From the NCBI GenBank assembly GCA_025141015.1, contig CP081098.1:998501-1062500 (forward strand): DNA of 64,000 nt, read 5' to 3'. The notes under the pieces were generated by a model. It did no database searches, was not told the DNA's origin, and was given only the letters and a program-made list of their open reading frames with translations. Positions 54,266 through 63,295 of the stretch are shown in pieces. The stretch comes from Rhodobacteraceae bacterium M382 (GTDB taxonomy: Bacteria > Pseudomonadota > Alphaproteobacteria > Rhodobacterales > Rhodobacteraceae). Each line of letters begins with the position of its first letter. Within the stretch, counting starts at the first letter, position 1. Both the position numbers and the translations under genes were made by a program.

Positions 54266-56189
54266 TGCTGGTCTCCTGTTCGGCTTCCTCGGGGGGGGCT
54301 GTTTCGTCGGTTAGGGTTGTGGTCATCGGTGTCTCTGCTGCCGTTGCATCCAGCGTGGTTTGCTGCTCGGCGGCAGTTGAATCAGGGCGGATCAACCAGA
54401 ATTCGATCCGGCGGTTTGCCTCGCGCCCGTCTTCGGTGTCATTGGAAGCAATCGGGCGGCTTTCTCCATAGCCGACTGCGGCCAGAGACGCAGTGCGCAC
54501 ACGGCGTGCACGCAATTCGTTCAACACAGATTGCGCCCGGGACTGGCTAAGCTGCTGGTTCATCGACTCGCGGCCCTGGCTATCGGTGTGTCCTTGGATT
54601 TCCATGCGCACGGGGCCGCAGATCAGCAGGATTTCTGCAATTTGGTCCATGGTTCCCGCCGACGCGCCGGCCACCGTGGCCGATCCTGGTTCAAAGGCGA
54701 TTTTGTTCGACGCCTGGACGGCCGCAATCAATTGCTCGCATTCTTCGGGTTCGGGCACTTTGTCTTCCGGTTCGGGTGGTGCGCGATAGGTGATGTTCAG
54801 CGTGAATGTCTGGGCATCGCCCAGCTTGTCAGAAAGAAGACGGGAAACTTCGCCTTTGGTGTCTTCAAGATGGCTCACCCCCCGCAGTGTCAACTGATCG
54901 GGCGTTACACTGACAAATCCATTGCCCAGATGGGACAGTGCTTCCAGACCGGCCAGCACGCGAACGGGCCAATTGGACGGCAGGTCAGGGACGATCCGGG
55001 TTGCAGTATAGACATTGTCGGACCCAAAACGCGCCTTGGCATAGCTGTCAACCATACGCCGCAATTGCGGATCCGAAATTCGCCCGCGCAATTGCACCAG
55101 ACCTTCGGGACTGAGAGTGGCGGAGAATTCCGGGATCGTATCATCGGCGTCCTCGGCGGGCACAGGTCGCACCGCATGCAGGGCAAAGACCTGAGGCAGG
55201 GCAGCTTCCAGATCACCGACAACACGCTCGAACATGGCTTCATCCACCGTGGGCGTTGCAATCAGGGTGACGTCAGCGTTGGAAATTGTCACGGACCCAC
55301 CGCCCAGTTCGGCCAAAGCCTCGAGGCTGGTTTCAGCGGCGTTCGCCCATTTGGGAGAGGGCACGCCCATGCCGATCACGCAGGTTTCGGGCCCGGTCAG
55401 CTTGGCCTGTTTCGCGGCCTGGATGATCCGATCCCGTGATACCTTGCTTTCGGCGGAACAGGCATCAAATTGACCGCCTGTGTCGTCCAGAACATAGCGC
55501 AGCGTAAATGGGGTGATCACCGGGCGCGGCGCAGCAATGTCCAACGCCAAACGCAGGCCAGGAGGCGCTGTGCGGGTCAATTTGGTCGTCAGATCTTTCT
55601 TTTCTTCTGCACTATTGGTGATCGCGGTGATCGACACCTGTCCGGCCACGACCGAAATCTTGGCGCGTGGCAGGTCACGCAGTGCCACTACGGCAAAACC
55701 GATGGCGTCTTCCCACCCGCGCGGCACTGGATAGGAGGCGTTTTCAATCAGATTGGCAAAGCTGCTGCCACCGGCGATCTCTGCCAGATCCCTGGAGAGT
55801 TGATCACGGTTCGACGCCGTGGGAATAAGACCAATCACCGTGATACCCGCGTCATTGCGCAGGATCTCGGCCGAAAACTCGGGGGCGGCCAGCCCACTGC
55901 TGGGGGTTATCTGCATTTCGTCGATGATCCGGGCGGCATCTACCACGCTGCCGGTCACGGAAATGGCTGTAAATCGTCTGGCTTCGTCGGGTGCAATCCC
56001 GGACAGGGTCACTTGCAGCCCATCGGCCGCAACCTCGGCCCAATCATGCCCGGTTTCATCCAGAACCCGACGTACGGCAGTTTCCGAACTGCGCTCGATT
56101 CCGGTTACCGCAAAGCTGGCGGTGACCAGGCTAAGCCCTGCAGCAAAGACAAAGCAAACAACGGCGGTCAAAAGGTAAGAAAGGCGCAT
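54252..56189 (-). CDS. OmpA family protein with BON-like repeats
   Basis: Product of 645 aa from ATG 56189; signal peptide residues 1-27. Several BON-like units can be seen (for example DGLQVTLSGIAPDEARRFTA near 52, NDAGITVIGLIPTASNRDQL, EGLVQLRGRISDPQLRRMV near 380 and DQLTLRGVSHLEDTKGEV). A C-terminal OmpA domain follows (about 515-615) with IQGHTDSQGRESMNQQLSQ and the peptidoglycan-binding NRRIEFWL end. A Thr/Glu-rich tail completes the protein. Domain order is like mycobacterial ArfA, but with more repeats. Binds peptidoglycan; located in the periplasm or outer membrane. Confidence 0.85.
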   Translation of the reverse strand: MRLSYLLTAVVCFVFAAGLSLVTASFAVTGIERSSETAVRRVLDETGHDWAEVAADGLQVTLSGIAPDEARRFTAISVTGSVVDAARIIDEMQITPSSGLAAPEFSAEILRNDAGITVIGLIPTASNRDQLSRDLAEIAGGSSFANLIENASYPVPRGWEDAIGFAVVALRDLPRAKISVVAGQVSITAITNSAEEKKDLTTKLTRTAPPGLRLALDIAAPRPVITPFTLRYVLDDTGGQFDACSAESKVSRDRIIQAAKQAKLTGPETCVIGMGVPSPKWANAAETSLEALAELGGGSVTISNADVTLIATPTVDEAMFERVVGDLEAALPQVFALHAVRPVPAEDADDTIPEFSATLSPEGLVQLRGRISDPQLRRMVDSYAKARFGSDNVYTATRIVPDLPSNWPVRVLAGLEALSHLGNGFVSVTPDQLTLRGVSHLEDTKGEVSRLLSDKLGDAQTFTLNITYRAPPEPEDKVPEPEECEQLIAAVQASNKIAFEPGSATVAGASAGTMDQIAEILLICGPVRMEIQGHTDSQGRESMNQQLSQSRAQSVLNELRARRVRTASLAAVGYGESRPIASNDTEDGREANRRIEFWLIRPDSTAAEQQTTLDATAAETPMTTTLTDETAPPEEAEQETSNGQN

Positions 56190-56248
56190 AGGCGGTGGTC
56201 GTCCGTGAGTGATCCCCCTGTCATACAGAGACAGGGGCAAGGGTTCAA

Positions 56249-57226
56249 TCAGGCGAACAACGCCGCACCAAAGAAGATAAGCGGAATCAAGCCGGTGTCT
56301 CGATTGACGCGGAACAGCTGCAACAACGAGTCATTGTTGTCCGTGTTCAGCGCCCTAAGCTGCCAGGTCAGATGCCATCCCATGGCCCAGGGCCCGGCCA
56401 ATGCGATGACCAGCGCCAGAACCGATGCATTTGGCATCAGGGCCAGGATAACCGCAAACCCCATAAGGCAGGTCGTGACGACCAAAAACCGCCGCATCCA
56501 TCGCGGGGTATCCGAACCGAATAGCCGAGCGGTTGATTTGACCCCGATCAGAGCATCGTCTTCGGTGTCCTGATGGGCATAGATCGTGTCGTAAAACAAT
56601 GTCCAGGCAATCCCGGCAAGGTACAGAAACACGGCCGGCCAGTGCAGCGCGCCCGCATGCGCCGTCCAGGCCAGCAGGGCACCCCAGTTGAACGCCAATC
56701 CCAGAAACACCTGTGGCCACCAAGTAAACCGTTTGGCAAAGGGATAGATGGCAACAGGCAACAGCGACAACACCCCCAGAGCGATGGTGGCTGGATTGAA
56801 CGTCAACAGGATAGCCAGTGAAATCAGCGCCTGAATCGCCATCCAAACCAGCGCCTGTTTGACACTGACCTGGCCCGATGGGATGGGGCGCGACCGGGTG
56901 CGTTCGACCTTGTCGTCGATATCCCGGTCGGTGATGTCGTTCCACGTACATCCTGCGCCGCGCATCAACCAGGCCCCCATGGCACAGCCCACAGCGATCC
57001 ACAGATCCTCCCAGCGCGGCGACTGGTCCCACAGCATGGCCAGCACCAGCCCCCACCAGCAGGGGATCAGCAGCAGCCAAGTGCCAATGGGGCGGTCTGC
57101 CCGACTGAGCCGCAAATAGGGCCGCGTCCAGGCCGGGGCCCGTGTGTCGACCCAATTGCCTTTGACTGCGTCTGAAACCTGATCTTTGCGGTCAGGGGCA
57201 TCTGGTGTTGGTGCATCGCCTTGCAT
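56249..57226 (-). CDS. ubiA: 4-hydroxybenzoate octaprenyltransferase
   Basis: Product of 325 aa from ATG 57226. Aromatic prenyltransferase motif GAGCTWNDITDRDIDDKVERTRSRP (NDxxDxxxD) near residue 90 and second motif YAHQDTEDDALIGVKSTARL near 210; about eight transmembrane segments. Attaches the polyprenyl tail in ubiquinone synthesis. Start is only 12 bases from the divergent rsmE start. Confidence 0.95.
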   Translation of the reverse strand: MQGDAPTPDAPDRKDQVSDAVKGNWVDTRAPAWTRPYLRLSRADRPIGTWLLLIPCWWGLVLAMLWDQSPRWEDLWIAVGCAMGAWLMRGAGCTWNDITDRDIDDKVERTRSRPIPSGQVSVKQALVWMAIQALISLAILLTFNPATIALGVLSLLPVAIYPFAKRFTWWPQVFLGLAFNWGALLAWTAHAGALHWPAVFLYLAGIAWTLFYDTIYAHQDTEDDALIGVKSTARLFGSDTPRWMRRFLVVTTCLMGFAVILALMPNASVLALVIALAGPWAMGWHLTWQLRALNTDNNDSLLQLFRVNRDTGLIPLIFFGAALFA

Positions 57227-57238
57227 ATGTAAGATCTC

Positions 57239-57964
57239 ATGAGTGCAAAAGTCAGACTGTATGTAGAGCACCCGCTGGGTCAGGGGCAATCGGTTCCTTT
57301 GGAACGCGATCAGGCGCATTATCTGTTTGGGGTGATGCGGTTGGCCGTTGGCGCGCGGGTGGCGCTGTTCAACGGGCAGGATGGCGAGTGGCAGGCCGAA
57401 GTGGCCGAAGCCGGGAAACGCGGCGGTGTTCTGGTTTGTGTTGATCAAAGCCGCCCGCTGCAAATGCCGCCCGATCTGTGGCTGCTGTTTGCCCCGATCA
57501 AAAAGGCGCGCACTGATTTCATCGTGGAAAAGGCCGCCGAAATGGGCGCGGCTCGGATTGTGCCGGTCCAGACCGAATTCACCAATTCCGACCGGATCCG
57601 TCAGGACCGGCTTCAGGCCCATGCGGTCGAGGCCGCGGAACAATGCGGCGGCACCTATGTGCCCGAAGTGACCGAGCTGACCAAACTGGGCCGTCTGTTG
57701 GACGCATGGCCCGCAGGCCGCCAGTTGATGTTTTGTGACGAGGCCAAAGTGGGATCTGCCCTACGGCTGGCGCAAACGGAACGGGGGCTGCCTTGGGCCA
57801 TTCTGATTGGCCCCGAGGGGGGCTTTTCTGATCGCGAACGTACCCGTTTGGCCGCGCTCCCCTCTTCGCATGTGGTCAGCCTGGGTCCACGCATCCTGCG
57901 TGCTGACACAGCGGCTGTGGCGGCGATGACGATCTGGCAACAGGCGCTGGGGGACTGGGGATGA
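57239..57964 (+). CDS. rsmE: 16S rRNA (uracil-1498-N3)-methyltransferase
   Basis: Product of 241 aa with a PUA-like N-terminal domain (RDQAHYLFGVMRLAVGARVALFNG) and a SPOUT methyltransferase: LIGPEGGFSDRERTRL and the trefoil-knot region LGPRILRADTAAVAAM. Methylates U1498 of 16S rRNA. A GATCTC-type upstream context with no strong ribosome site. Its stop overlaps the GNAT start by 4. Confidence 0.96.
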   Translation: MSAKVRLYVEHPLGQGQSVPLERDQAHYLFGVMRLAVGARVALFNGQDGEWQAEVAEAGKRGGVLVCVDQSRPLQMPPDLWLLFAPIKKARTDFIVEKAAEMGAARIVPVQTEFTNSDRIRQDRLQAHAVEAAEQCGGTYVPEVTELTKLGRLLDAWPAGRQLMFCDEAKVGSALRLAQTERGLPWAILIGPEGGFSDRERTRLAALPSSHVVSLGPRILRADTAAVAAMTIWQQALGDWG

Positions 57965-58836
57965 TCCGACTGGCCCGCCCCCAGGATACAGACGCGATCT
58001 GGGCATTTCTGAACCCGCGCCGTGCGACGTCGATGTTTTTGTCTGGAAACCTGTTGGATCATGGGATCAACACAGCGGGTCACCCAAAGGCCAATACGGT
58101 TTGGTTGAGCTGGGATCGCGATCAGATTCAGGCAGTTTTTGCTCTGACGGAATATGGGTATTTTGTTTTCGAAATTGCGTCCTTTGACCTGCAACAGGGG
58201 GCTGAGTTACGCCGGGCGCTAGGTGGGCGGACCCTGCGCGGGATCAACGGGTGCCATGCGCCGTTTGTGAAGATACGCAAGGCTTTGGGTCTAGCGGCGG
58301 AACCTGCTGTATTCGACGATTGTAAACCGCACTACCTGCTGGATCTGAAACAGTTGCAGATGCCCAGCGGAGACTCGGTCCTGCGCCCGATGCGGGTGGC
58401 AGATCTCGCCGTGTTACAGCCCTGGTTCGCCAGCTATTCAGCCCAGGTGCTGGGCCTAAGGGAAACCCCGGAAAACCGGGCGCTTTCTGATGAGCGGCTG
58501 ACACTATTGATTGACAGCGGCAGGGGGCGTGTCCTGTGGCTGGGCGGTCAGCCGGTGGCCATGACGGCCTTTAATGCGGTGGCCGGCTCCTGTGTTCAGG
58601 TTGGATCTGTCTATACACCGTCGCACTTGCGCGGACAGGGTCACGCGCGCCGCGCCGTTGCTCTGCATCTGGACGAAGCGCGACAGCAGGGTGTGCAGGA
58701 GGCGATTCTGTTTGCAGCGACCCCCGCGGCTGCCCATGCCTATGAGGCAATCGGGTTCCGACGGATCGGAGACTACGGCATCGTTGATTTTGCATCCCCA
58801 ATTGTTCTGCCCGCCAAACCTGAGGTGGCCGCATGA
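57961..58836 (+). CDS. GNAT family N-acetyltransferase
   Basis: Product of 291 aa; the C-terminal half is the GNAT domain with the acetyl-CoA loop YTPSHLRGQGHARRAVALHLDEA near residue 220 and AHAYEAIGFRRIGDYG. The N-terminal half is a divergent extra GNAT-like domain. Starts in the rsmE stop (ATGA). Acceptor unknown. Confidence 0.9.
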   Translation: MIRLARPQDTDAIWAFLNPRRATSMFLSGNLLDHGINTAGHPKANTVWLSWDRDQIQAVFALTEYGYFVFEIASFDLQQGAELRRALGGRTLRGINGCHAPFVKIRKALGLAAEPAVFDDCKPHYLLDLKQLQMPSGDSVLRPMRVADLAVLQPWFASYSAQVLGLRETPENRALSDERLTLLIDSGRGRVLWLGGQPVAMTAFNAVAGSCVQVGSVYTPSHLRGQGHARRAVALHLDEARQQGVQEAILFAATPAAAHAYEAIGFRRIGDYGIVDFASPIVLPAKPEVAA

Positions 58837-59360
58837 GTTTCATTCGGCCCGAAGCCCGCGCCGCAATCTGGCGCTGTCGCGAGTTGATCGCTGGGGTGGG
58901 CATCGGCGTGCTCGGCGTATCCTGGGTGGTTGGAACGGCTGGGCTGATCTGGTGGCTGGGCTGGGTGCTGGTCGCGATTGGCGCCGCCGGGACCATCATT
59001 GGCCTGCAACGCCTGCGGTTTCGGATCGGGGTTGGCGGACCGGGTGTCGTGCAGGTGGACGAAGGGCAGATTTCCTATTTTGGTCCGCTGACGGGCGGGG
59101 CCGTTGCGCTTTCAGAACTTGAACGGCTGCGACTGGATCACACCGCAACACCAGCACATTGGGTGCTGGATATGCCGGGGCATCCCAGCCTGCATATTCC
59201 GGTTAACGCCGAAGGTGTGGACGCCCTGTTCGATGCGTTCACCACCCTGTCCGGGCTCAGGACCGAACGCATGTTGTCCGAGCTGCGCAAACCCGGCTCT
59301 CACCAGGTCGTGATCTGGGAGCGCCATGCAAGCCACACACAGGTGCACAGGTTGCATTGA
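58833..59360 (+). CDS. Membrane protein, unrecognised
   Basis: Product of 175 aa with two hydrophobic helices (about 18-39 and 41-58) followed by a soluble beta-rich domain (GPGVVQVDEGQISYFGPLTGG). The latter looks PH-like. Overlaps the GNAT stop by 4 bases. Conserved in the rsmE-gshA cluster in Rhodobacterales as far as I recall; function unknown. Confidence 0.8.
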   Translation: MSFIRPEARAAIWRCRELIAGVGIGVLGVSWVVGTAGLIWWLGWVLVAIGAAGTIIGLQRLRFRIGVGGPGVVQVDEGQISYFGPLTGGAVALSELERLRLDHTATPAHWVLDMPGHPSLHIPVNAEGVDALFDAFTTLSGLRTERMLSELRKPGSHQVVIWERHASHTQVHRLH

Positions 59361-59424
59361 CACTGGCGTTGATTCCCATCACCACTGATTTCCCAAAGCG
59401 AACACTCAGGACGGAGCAAGCCCC

Positions 59425-60795
59425 ATGTCCATTCCTCAATCCGGCGGTGGGCCGATCGAACGGCACGAACAGCTGGCCGAATACCTGGAATCGGGCTGCA
59501 AGCCCAAGGACGATTGGCGTATCGGCACCGAGCACGAGAAGTTCGGGTATTGCAAAGACACGCATCAGCCCCTGCCATTTCATGGCAAACGGTCCATCGT
59601 GGCTGTGCTCGAAGGACTGCGGGACCGCCATGGCTGGGCCGAGGTGCGCGAAGGTGGCGAACTCATTGGTCTGGAAAAAGATGGGGCGAATGTCTCGCTG
59701 GAACCCGGTGGCGCGCTGGAACTGTCGGGCGCTCCGTTGGAAACGATCCATGAAACCTGTGACGAGGTGAATGTTCACCTGCGCGAGGTCAAGGATATCG
59801 CCGATGAAATCGGTGTGGGTTTTATCGGTCTGGGCGCTGCTCCGGTCTGGAGCCACGAAGAAATGCCGCTGATGCCCAAGGGGCGGTACAAGTTGATGGA
59901 CGCCTATATGGGCAAGGTCGGCACCATGGGCCGGTCGATGATGCGCCGCACCTGTACGGTTCAGGTCAACATCGACTTTGGCTCCGAAGCCGACATGGTG
60001 CAGAAACTGCGCGTCGCGCTGGCGTTACAGCCGGTTGCCACCGCATTGTTCGCCAATTCACCGTTTTTCGAGGGCAAGCCCAATGGGCACAAGTCCTGGC
60101 GTTCGCGTGTGTGGCGCGATCTGGACGATGCACGCACCGGCATGTTGCCATTCGTGTTCGACGACGGGTTCGGGTTCGAGGCATACGTGCAATACGCGCT
60201 CGATGTGCCGATGTATTTTGTCTATCGCGATGGCAAATACATTGACGCGCTGGGCATGTCGTTCCGTGATTTCCTGGTGGGCAAACTTCCTGCGCTGCCG
60301 GGCGAAACCCCGACCCTGTCGGATTGGGCTGACCATTTGACCACGGCTTTCCCCGAAGCCCGGATCAAGAAATACATGGAAATGCGGGGCGCTGATGGTG
60401 GCCCCTGGCGGCGTCTGTGCGCGCTGCCTGCATTCTGGGTTGGTCTGACCTATGATCAATCGTCGTTGGACGCGGCTTGGGATCTGGTCAAAGGCTGGGA
60501 TGCCGAAACCCGCGAAGCCTTGCGCATCGCCGCATCCGTAGACGGGTTGCAGGCGCAGGTCGGTAACATCAACATGCATGATCTGGCGCGCGAAGTCGTG
60601 TCGATTTCGGATGCCGGTTTGCGGGCCCGGGCAAAACCCGGTGCCGGTGGTCTGGTTCCGGATGAAACCCATTTCCTGAACGCGCTCAAGGACAGCCTGG
60701 AATCTGGGCAGGTTCCTGCGGATGAGCTTTTGGAACGGTATCATGGCGATTGGAATGGCGACCTGAGCCGGATTTATGGCGACTATAGCTATTGA
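59425..60795 (+). CDS. gshA: Glutamate-cysteine ligase, plant/alphaproteobacterial type
   Basis: Product of 456 aa: RIGTEHEKFGYCKDTHQPLPF (active-site EHEKFG) near residue 33, LEPGGALELSGAPLETIHET, MRRTCTVQVNIDFGSEADM and GVGFIGLGAAPVWS are characteristic of the plant-like GCL class 2. First step of glutathione synthesis; ATG 59425 with an ACGGAG site. Follows the membrane protein gene by 64 bases. Confidence 0.97.
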   Translation: MSIPQSGGGPIERHEQLAEYLESGCKPKDDWRIGTEHEKFGYCKDTHQPLPFHGKRSIVAVLEGLRDRHGWAEVREGGELIGLEKDGANVSLEPGGALELSGAPLETIHETCDEVNVHLREVKDIADEIGVGFIGLGAAPVWSHEEMPLMPKGRYKLMDAYMGKVGTMGRSMMRRTCTVQVNIDFGSEADMVQKLRVALALQPVATALFANSPFFEGKPNGHKSWRSRVWRDLDDARTGMLPFVFDDGFGFEAYVQYALDVPMYFVYRDGKYIDALGMSFRDFLVGKLPALPGETPTLSDWADHLTTAFPEARIKKYMEMRGADGGPWRRLCALPAFWVGLTYDQSSLDAAWDLVKGWDAETREALRIAASVDGLQAQVGNINMHDLAREVVSISDAGLRARAKPGAGGLVPDETHFLNALKDSLESGQVPADELLERYHGDWNGDLSRIYGDYSY

Positions 60796-60803
60796 CGATT
60801 AAA

Positions 60804-60826
60804 GGGGGCTCAGGGTTTGAGCCTCC
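60804..60826 (+). terminator. Possible terminator hairpin after gshA
   Basis: A 9-bp stem with one G-T wobble (60804-60812/60818-60826, 5-nt loop) lies 9 bases after the gshA stop, but no T-tract follows, so it may rather be an mRNA 3'-end-stabilising hairpin. Confidence 0.4.
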
Positions 60827-61042
60827 TTCCGCTCCGCTCTCTCGGCCGGGTCTGATCAAACGGGTTTTGCAATCTAGCTTTCCCAAGCAGCGTCCTGGTT
60901 TCGATCTGGCGTTTTGACCGCGGTCAGCGGCAGAAACATGGCCGCTTCTGTGGGTTAGGTAGGGTTTTGCGAACCGACCTGGGGTGACAGGTCAGGGCAA
61001 GATGTGCATGCTCATATGTCAGAACCGGGAAAGGGATTTGGG

Positions 61043-61387
61043 ATGAGCGCACGGATGGCACGACGGGTTTTTCTGGGGTTGGCGACGTCGGCCTTGGTGG
61101 CAGTTCAGGGTATGGCCCAAGGCGTAAACGGACTGTACCAGGTCGAAGGTCGCAACCCGGATGGATCGACCTATACCGGGTCGGCGCAATTGGTGGAAAT
61201 CAATGGAACAGTCACCATCGCCTGGCAGGTGGCAGGACAGGGGTATCAGGGCACCGGAACCCGCAATGGCGATATCGTATGGGTCAACTGGGGTGCCGAT
61301 CATCCAGTGGTCTATGTGGTCATGCCCAGTGGGCAGTTGCACGGCACCTGGGCCAATGGTCAGGCCTTGGAACGGTTGGTGCCGTAA
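61043..61387 (+). CDS. Exported small beta-rich protein
   Basis: Product of 114 aa from ATG 61043. Signal peptide residues 1-26 (MARRVFLGLATSALVAVQGMAQ) with a possible Tat-like RR. The mature part NGLYQVEGRNPDGSTYTG and the later WVNWGADHPVVYVVMPSGQLHGTWANG is a small beta domain, which I recall being annotated as a fibronectin-binding-like protein in Rhodobacterales. Function unknown. Confidence 0.8.
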   Translation: MSARMARRVFLGLATSALVAVQGMAQGVNGLYQVEGRNPDGSTYTGSAQLVEINGTVTIAWQVAGQGYQGTGTRNGDIVWVNWGADHPVVYVVMPSGQLHGTWANGQALERLVP

Positions 61388-61408
61388 TCTTCCCATGCGC
61401 TGGGCGGG

Positions 61409-62014
61409 TTATTTTTGACCGATGCGGGGTTCGGTTCCGAGCCGGATTCGTTTGATGTTTTCGCGGTGGCGCCAATAGACCAGCAATGTCAGGGGGATGC
61501 CCAGAAGCAATGCGGCCCCGTTTGTGAGCAACACAACCCAAATGGTCGATGAAGCTGCCGCAATCAGTGCCGAAAGCGATGAGATGCGGGTCACGATGGC
61601 CGTCACCAACCACGTCAGGCAGCAGGCCACGCCGACTGGCCAGGCCAGCGCCAACCATAGGCCCAGAAAGGTCGCGACACCCTTGCCGCCCTTGAACCCC
61701 AGCCAAACCGGATAACAGTGGCCAATAAAGGCCGCGAACCCGGCCAGTTGTGCGGCGTCTTCGGGCGCAAAAGCCCGGGCCAGGAGCACGGCCGCTGCGC
61801 CTTTGCCACCGTCCAGAACCAGGGTCAGAAACGCGGCTGGTTTCGATCCTGTGCGCAGCACGTTGGTGGCACCAATGTTTCCCGAACCAATTTCACGCAG
61901 ATTGCCCAACCCCATGAACCGGGCCACCACCACACCAAAGGGGATCGCCCCCAGACCATAACCGATCAGGACCCATAACAGCAGAATGGGCAGGTCAGAT
62001 TCGAGCGTGGGCAT
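61409..62014 (-). CDS. plsY: Glycerol-3-phosphate 1-O-acyltransferase PlsY
   Basis: Product of 201 aa, polytopic membrane protein. Three conserved motifs are seen: GSGNIGATNVLR near residue 40, DGGKGAAAVLLA, and FKGGKGVATFLG. Transfers acyl from acyl-phosphate to glycerol-3-phosphate. Four bases after the pyrC-like gene (stop 62018 to start 62014), so in one operon with it. Confidence 0.95.
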   Translation of the reverse strand: MPTLESDLPILLLWVLIGYGLGAIPFGVVVARFMGLGNLREIGSGNIGATNVLRTGSKPAAFLTLVLDGGKGAAAVLLARAFAPEDAAQLAGFAAFIGHCYPVWLGFKGGKGVATFLGLWLALAWPVGVACCLTWLVTAIVTRISSLSALIAAASSTIWVVLLTNGAALLLGIPLTLLVYWRHRENIKRIRLGTEPRIGQK

Positions 62015-62017
62015 CAG

Positions 62018-63295
62018 CTATCTCCGATAGACGGGGGTTCCGGCGACATAGGTTGCCAGCACCCTACCTTGCATCCGCTGGCCGTCAAACGGAGTGTTCT
62101 GAGATTTCGACCGAAGTTTGAACCGGTCCATGACAAAGGGCGTGTCAGGGTCGAACAGGACCAGATCCGCCGGGGCTTCTGCAGCGAGCCGACCACCAGC
62201 AAGGCCCAGCCGATTGGCCGGATTCAGTGACATGGCGCGAAACAGCGTTGGCAGGTCCAAGTGGCCCGAGTGATACAGGCGCAACGCAGCCGGCAACAAA
62301 GTTTCCATCGCAACCGCACCAGCGGCGGCTTCCTCGAATGGGAGACGCTTGCTTTCTTCGTCTTGGGGGGTGTGCATCGAACTGATGGTGTCGATCAAGC
62401 CGGTGCGCACCGCTTCGACCACTGCCAGACGATCGTCTTCGCTGCGCAAGGGCGGTTTGACCTTGAAGAAAGTACGATAGTCGGCCACGTCCAGCTCGTT
62501 CAGGGTCAGGTGATGGATCGAGGTTCCGGCGGTGATGTCCAGACCGTTGTTTTTGGCACGCTCAAGCGCGGGCAGGGCTCTGGCGGTGGTGATCTGGTCG
62601 GCATGATAGCGCGCGCCGGTCATTTCCAGCAGCGCAATATCCCGATCCAGCCCCATGCGTTCTGCCATGGGCGAGACGGCAGGTAAACCACGCAGCGAAG
62701 CAAATTTACCAGATGTGGCGGCGGCCCCTTTGCTCAGCTCGGGCTCTTGTGGATGGGCAATCACCAATGCGCCAAGGCTGCGCGCATAGGTCAACGCACG
62801 CGAAAATACCTTGGTATTGGCGACAACATGGTCACAGTCGGAAAAGGCCACGGCACCGGCATCCATCAGAAAGCCGATTTCCGTCATCTCGCGCCCTTCG
62901 CGTCCCTTGGTCAGGGCGGCCATGGCCAACACATTGACAGGTGTGTCGGCCTGGGCGCGGCGGTTGACGAATTCCAGCGTTTCCGGCGTGTCTATGGTTG
63001 GCGTGGTGTCCGGGCGGGTAATCATTGTGGTGACCCCTCCGGCAGCGGCGGCGCGGCCTGCGGACTTATAGCTTTCCTTGTGTCGCTCACCGGGTTCGCA
63101 GACCTTGACTCCGATGTCGATGATGCCAGGGGCCAGACATTTTCCATTGCAGTCGACGATCTCGTCCGCTGCCGGTGCCGGGGTTGCGGAACCGGTGCCA
63201 ACAATGGACCCGGCGCGAACCAGCAGCCAGCCCAAGGTGTCGGATCCGGCTTCGGGGTCGATCAGGCGGGCATTGATGAAGAGGGTGGTGCTCAT
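62018..63295 (-). CDS. pyrC: Dihydroorotase-like protein lacking the metal-binding HxH
   Basis: Product of 425 aa from ATG 63295; a longer upstream frame overlaps the next gene. Full amidohydrolase length, with GIIDIGVKVCEPGERHKES at the position where active dihydroorotases have D-x-H-V-H-x-R-E-P-G, so the two histidines are Gly62 and Lys64. The final metal-loop aspartate (usual T-D-H-A-P-H) is read as SSMHTPQ. It still has IHHLTLNEL, KPPLRSEDDR and DLVLFDP. It may therefore be a structural PyrC' (PyrX) partner of aspartate carbamoyltransferase, as in Pseudomonas. ATGA overlap with the membrane-protein gene upstream. Confidence 0.88.
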   Translation of the reverse strand: MSTTLFINARLIDPEAGSDTLGWLLVRAGSIVGTGSATPAPAADEIVDCNGKCLAPGIIDIGVKVCEPGERHKESYKSAGRAAAAGGVTTMITRPDTTPTIDTPETLEFVNRRAQADTPVNVLAMAALTKGREGREMTEIGFLMDAGAVAFSDCDHVVANTKVFSRALTYARSLGALVIAHPQEPELSKGAAATSGKFASLRGLPAVSPMAERMGLDRDIALLEMTGARYHADQITTARALPALERAKNNGLDITAGTSIHHLTLNELDVADYRTFFKVKPPLRSEDDRLAVVEAVRTGLIDTISSMHTPQDEESKRLPFEEAAAGAVAMETLLPAALRLYHSGHLDLPTLFRAMSLNPANRLGLAGGRLAAEAPADLVLFDPDTPFVMDRFKLRSKSQNTPFDGQRMQGRVLATYVAGTPVYRR

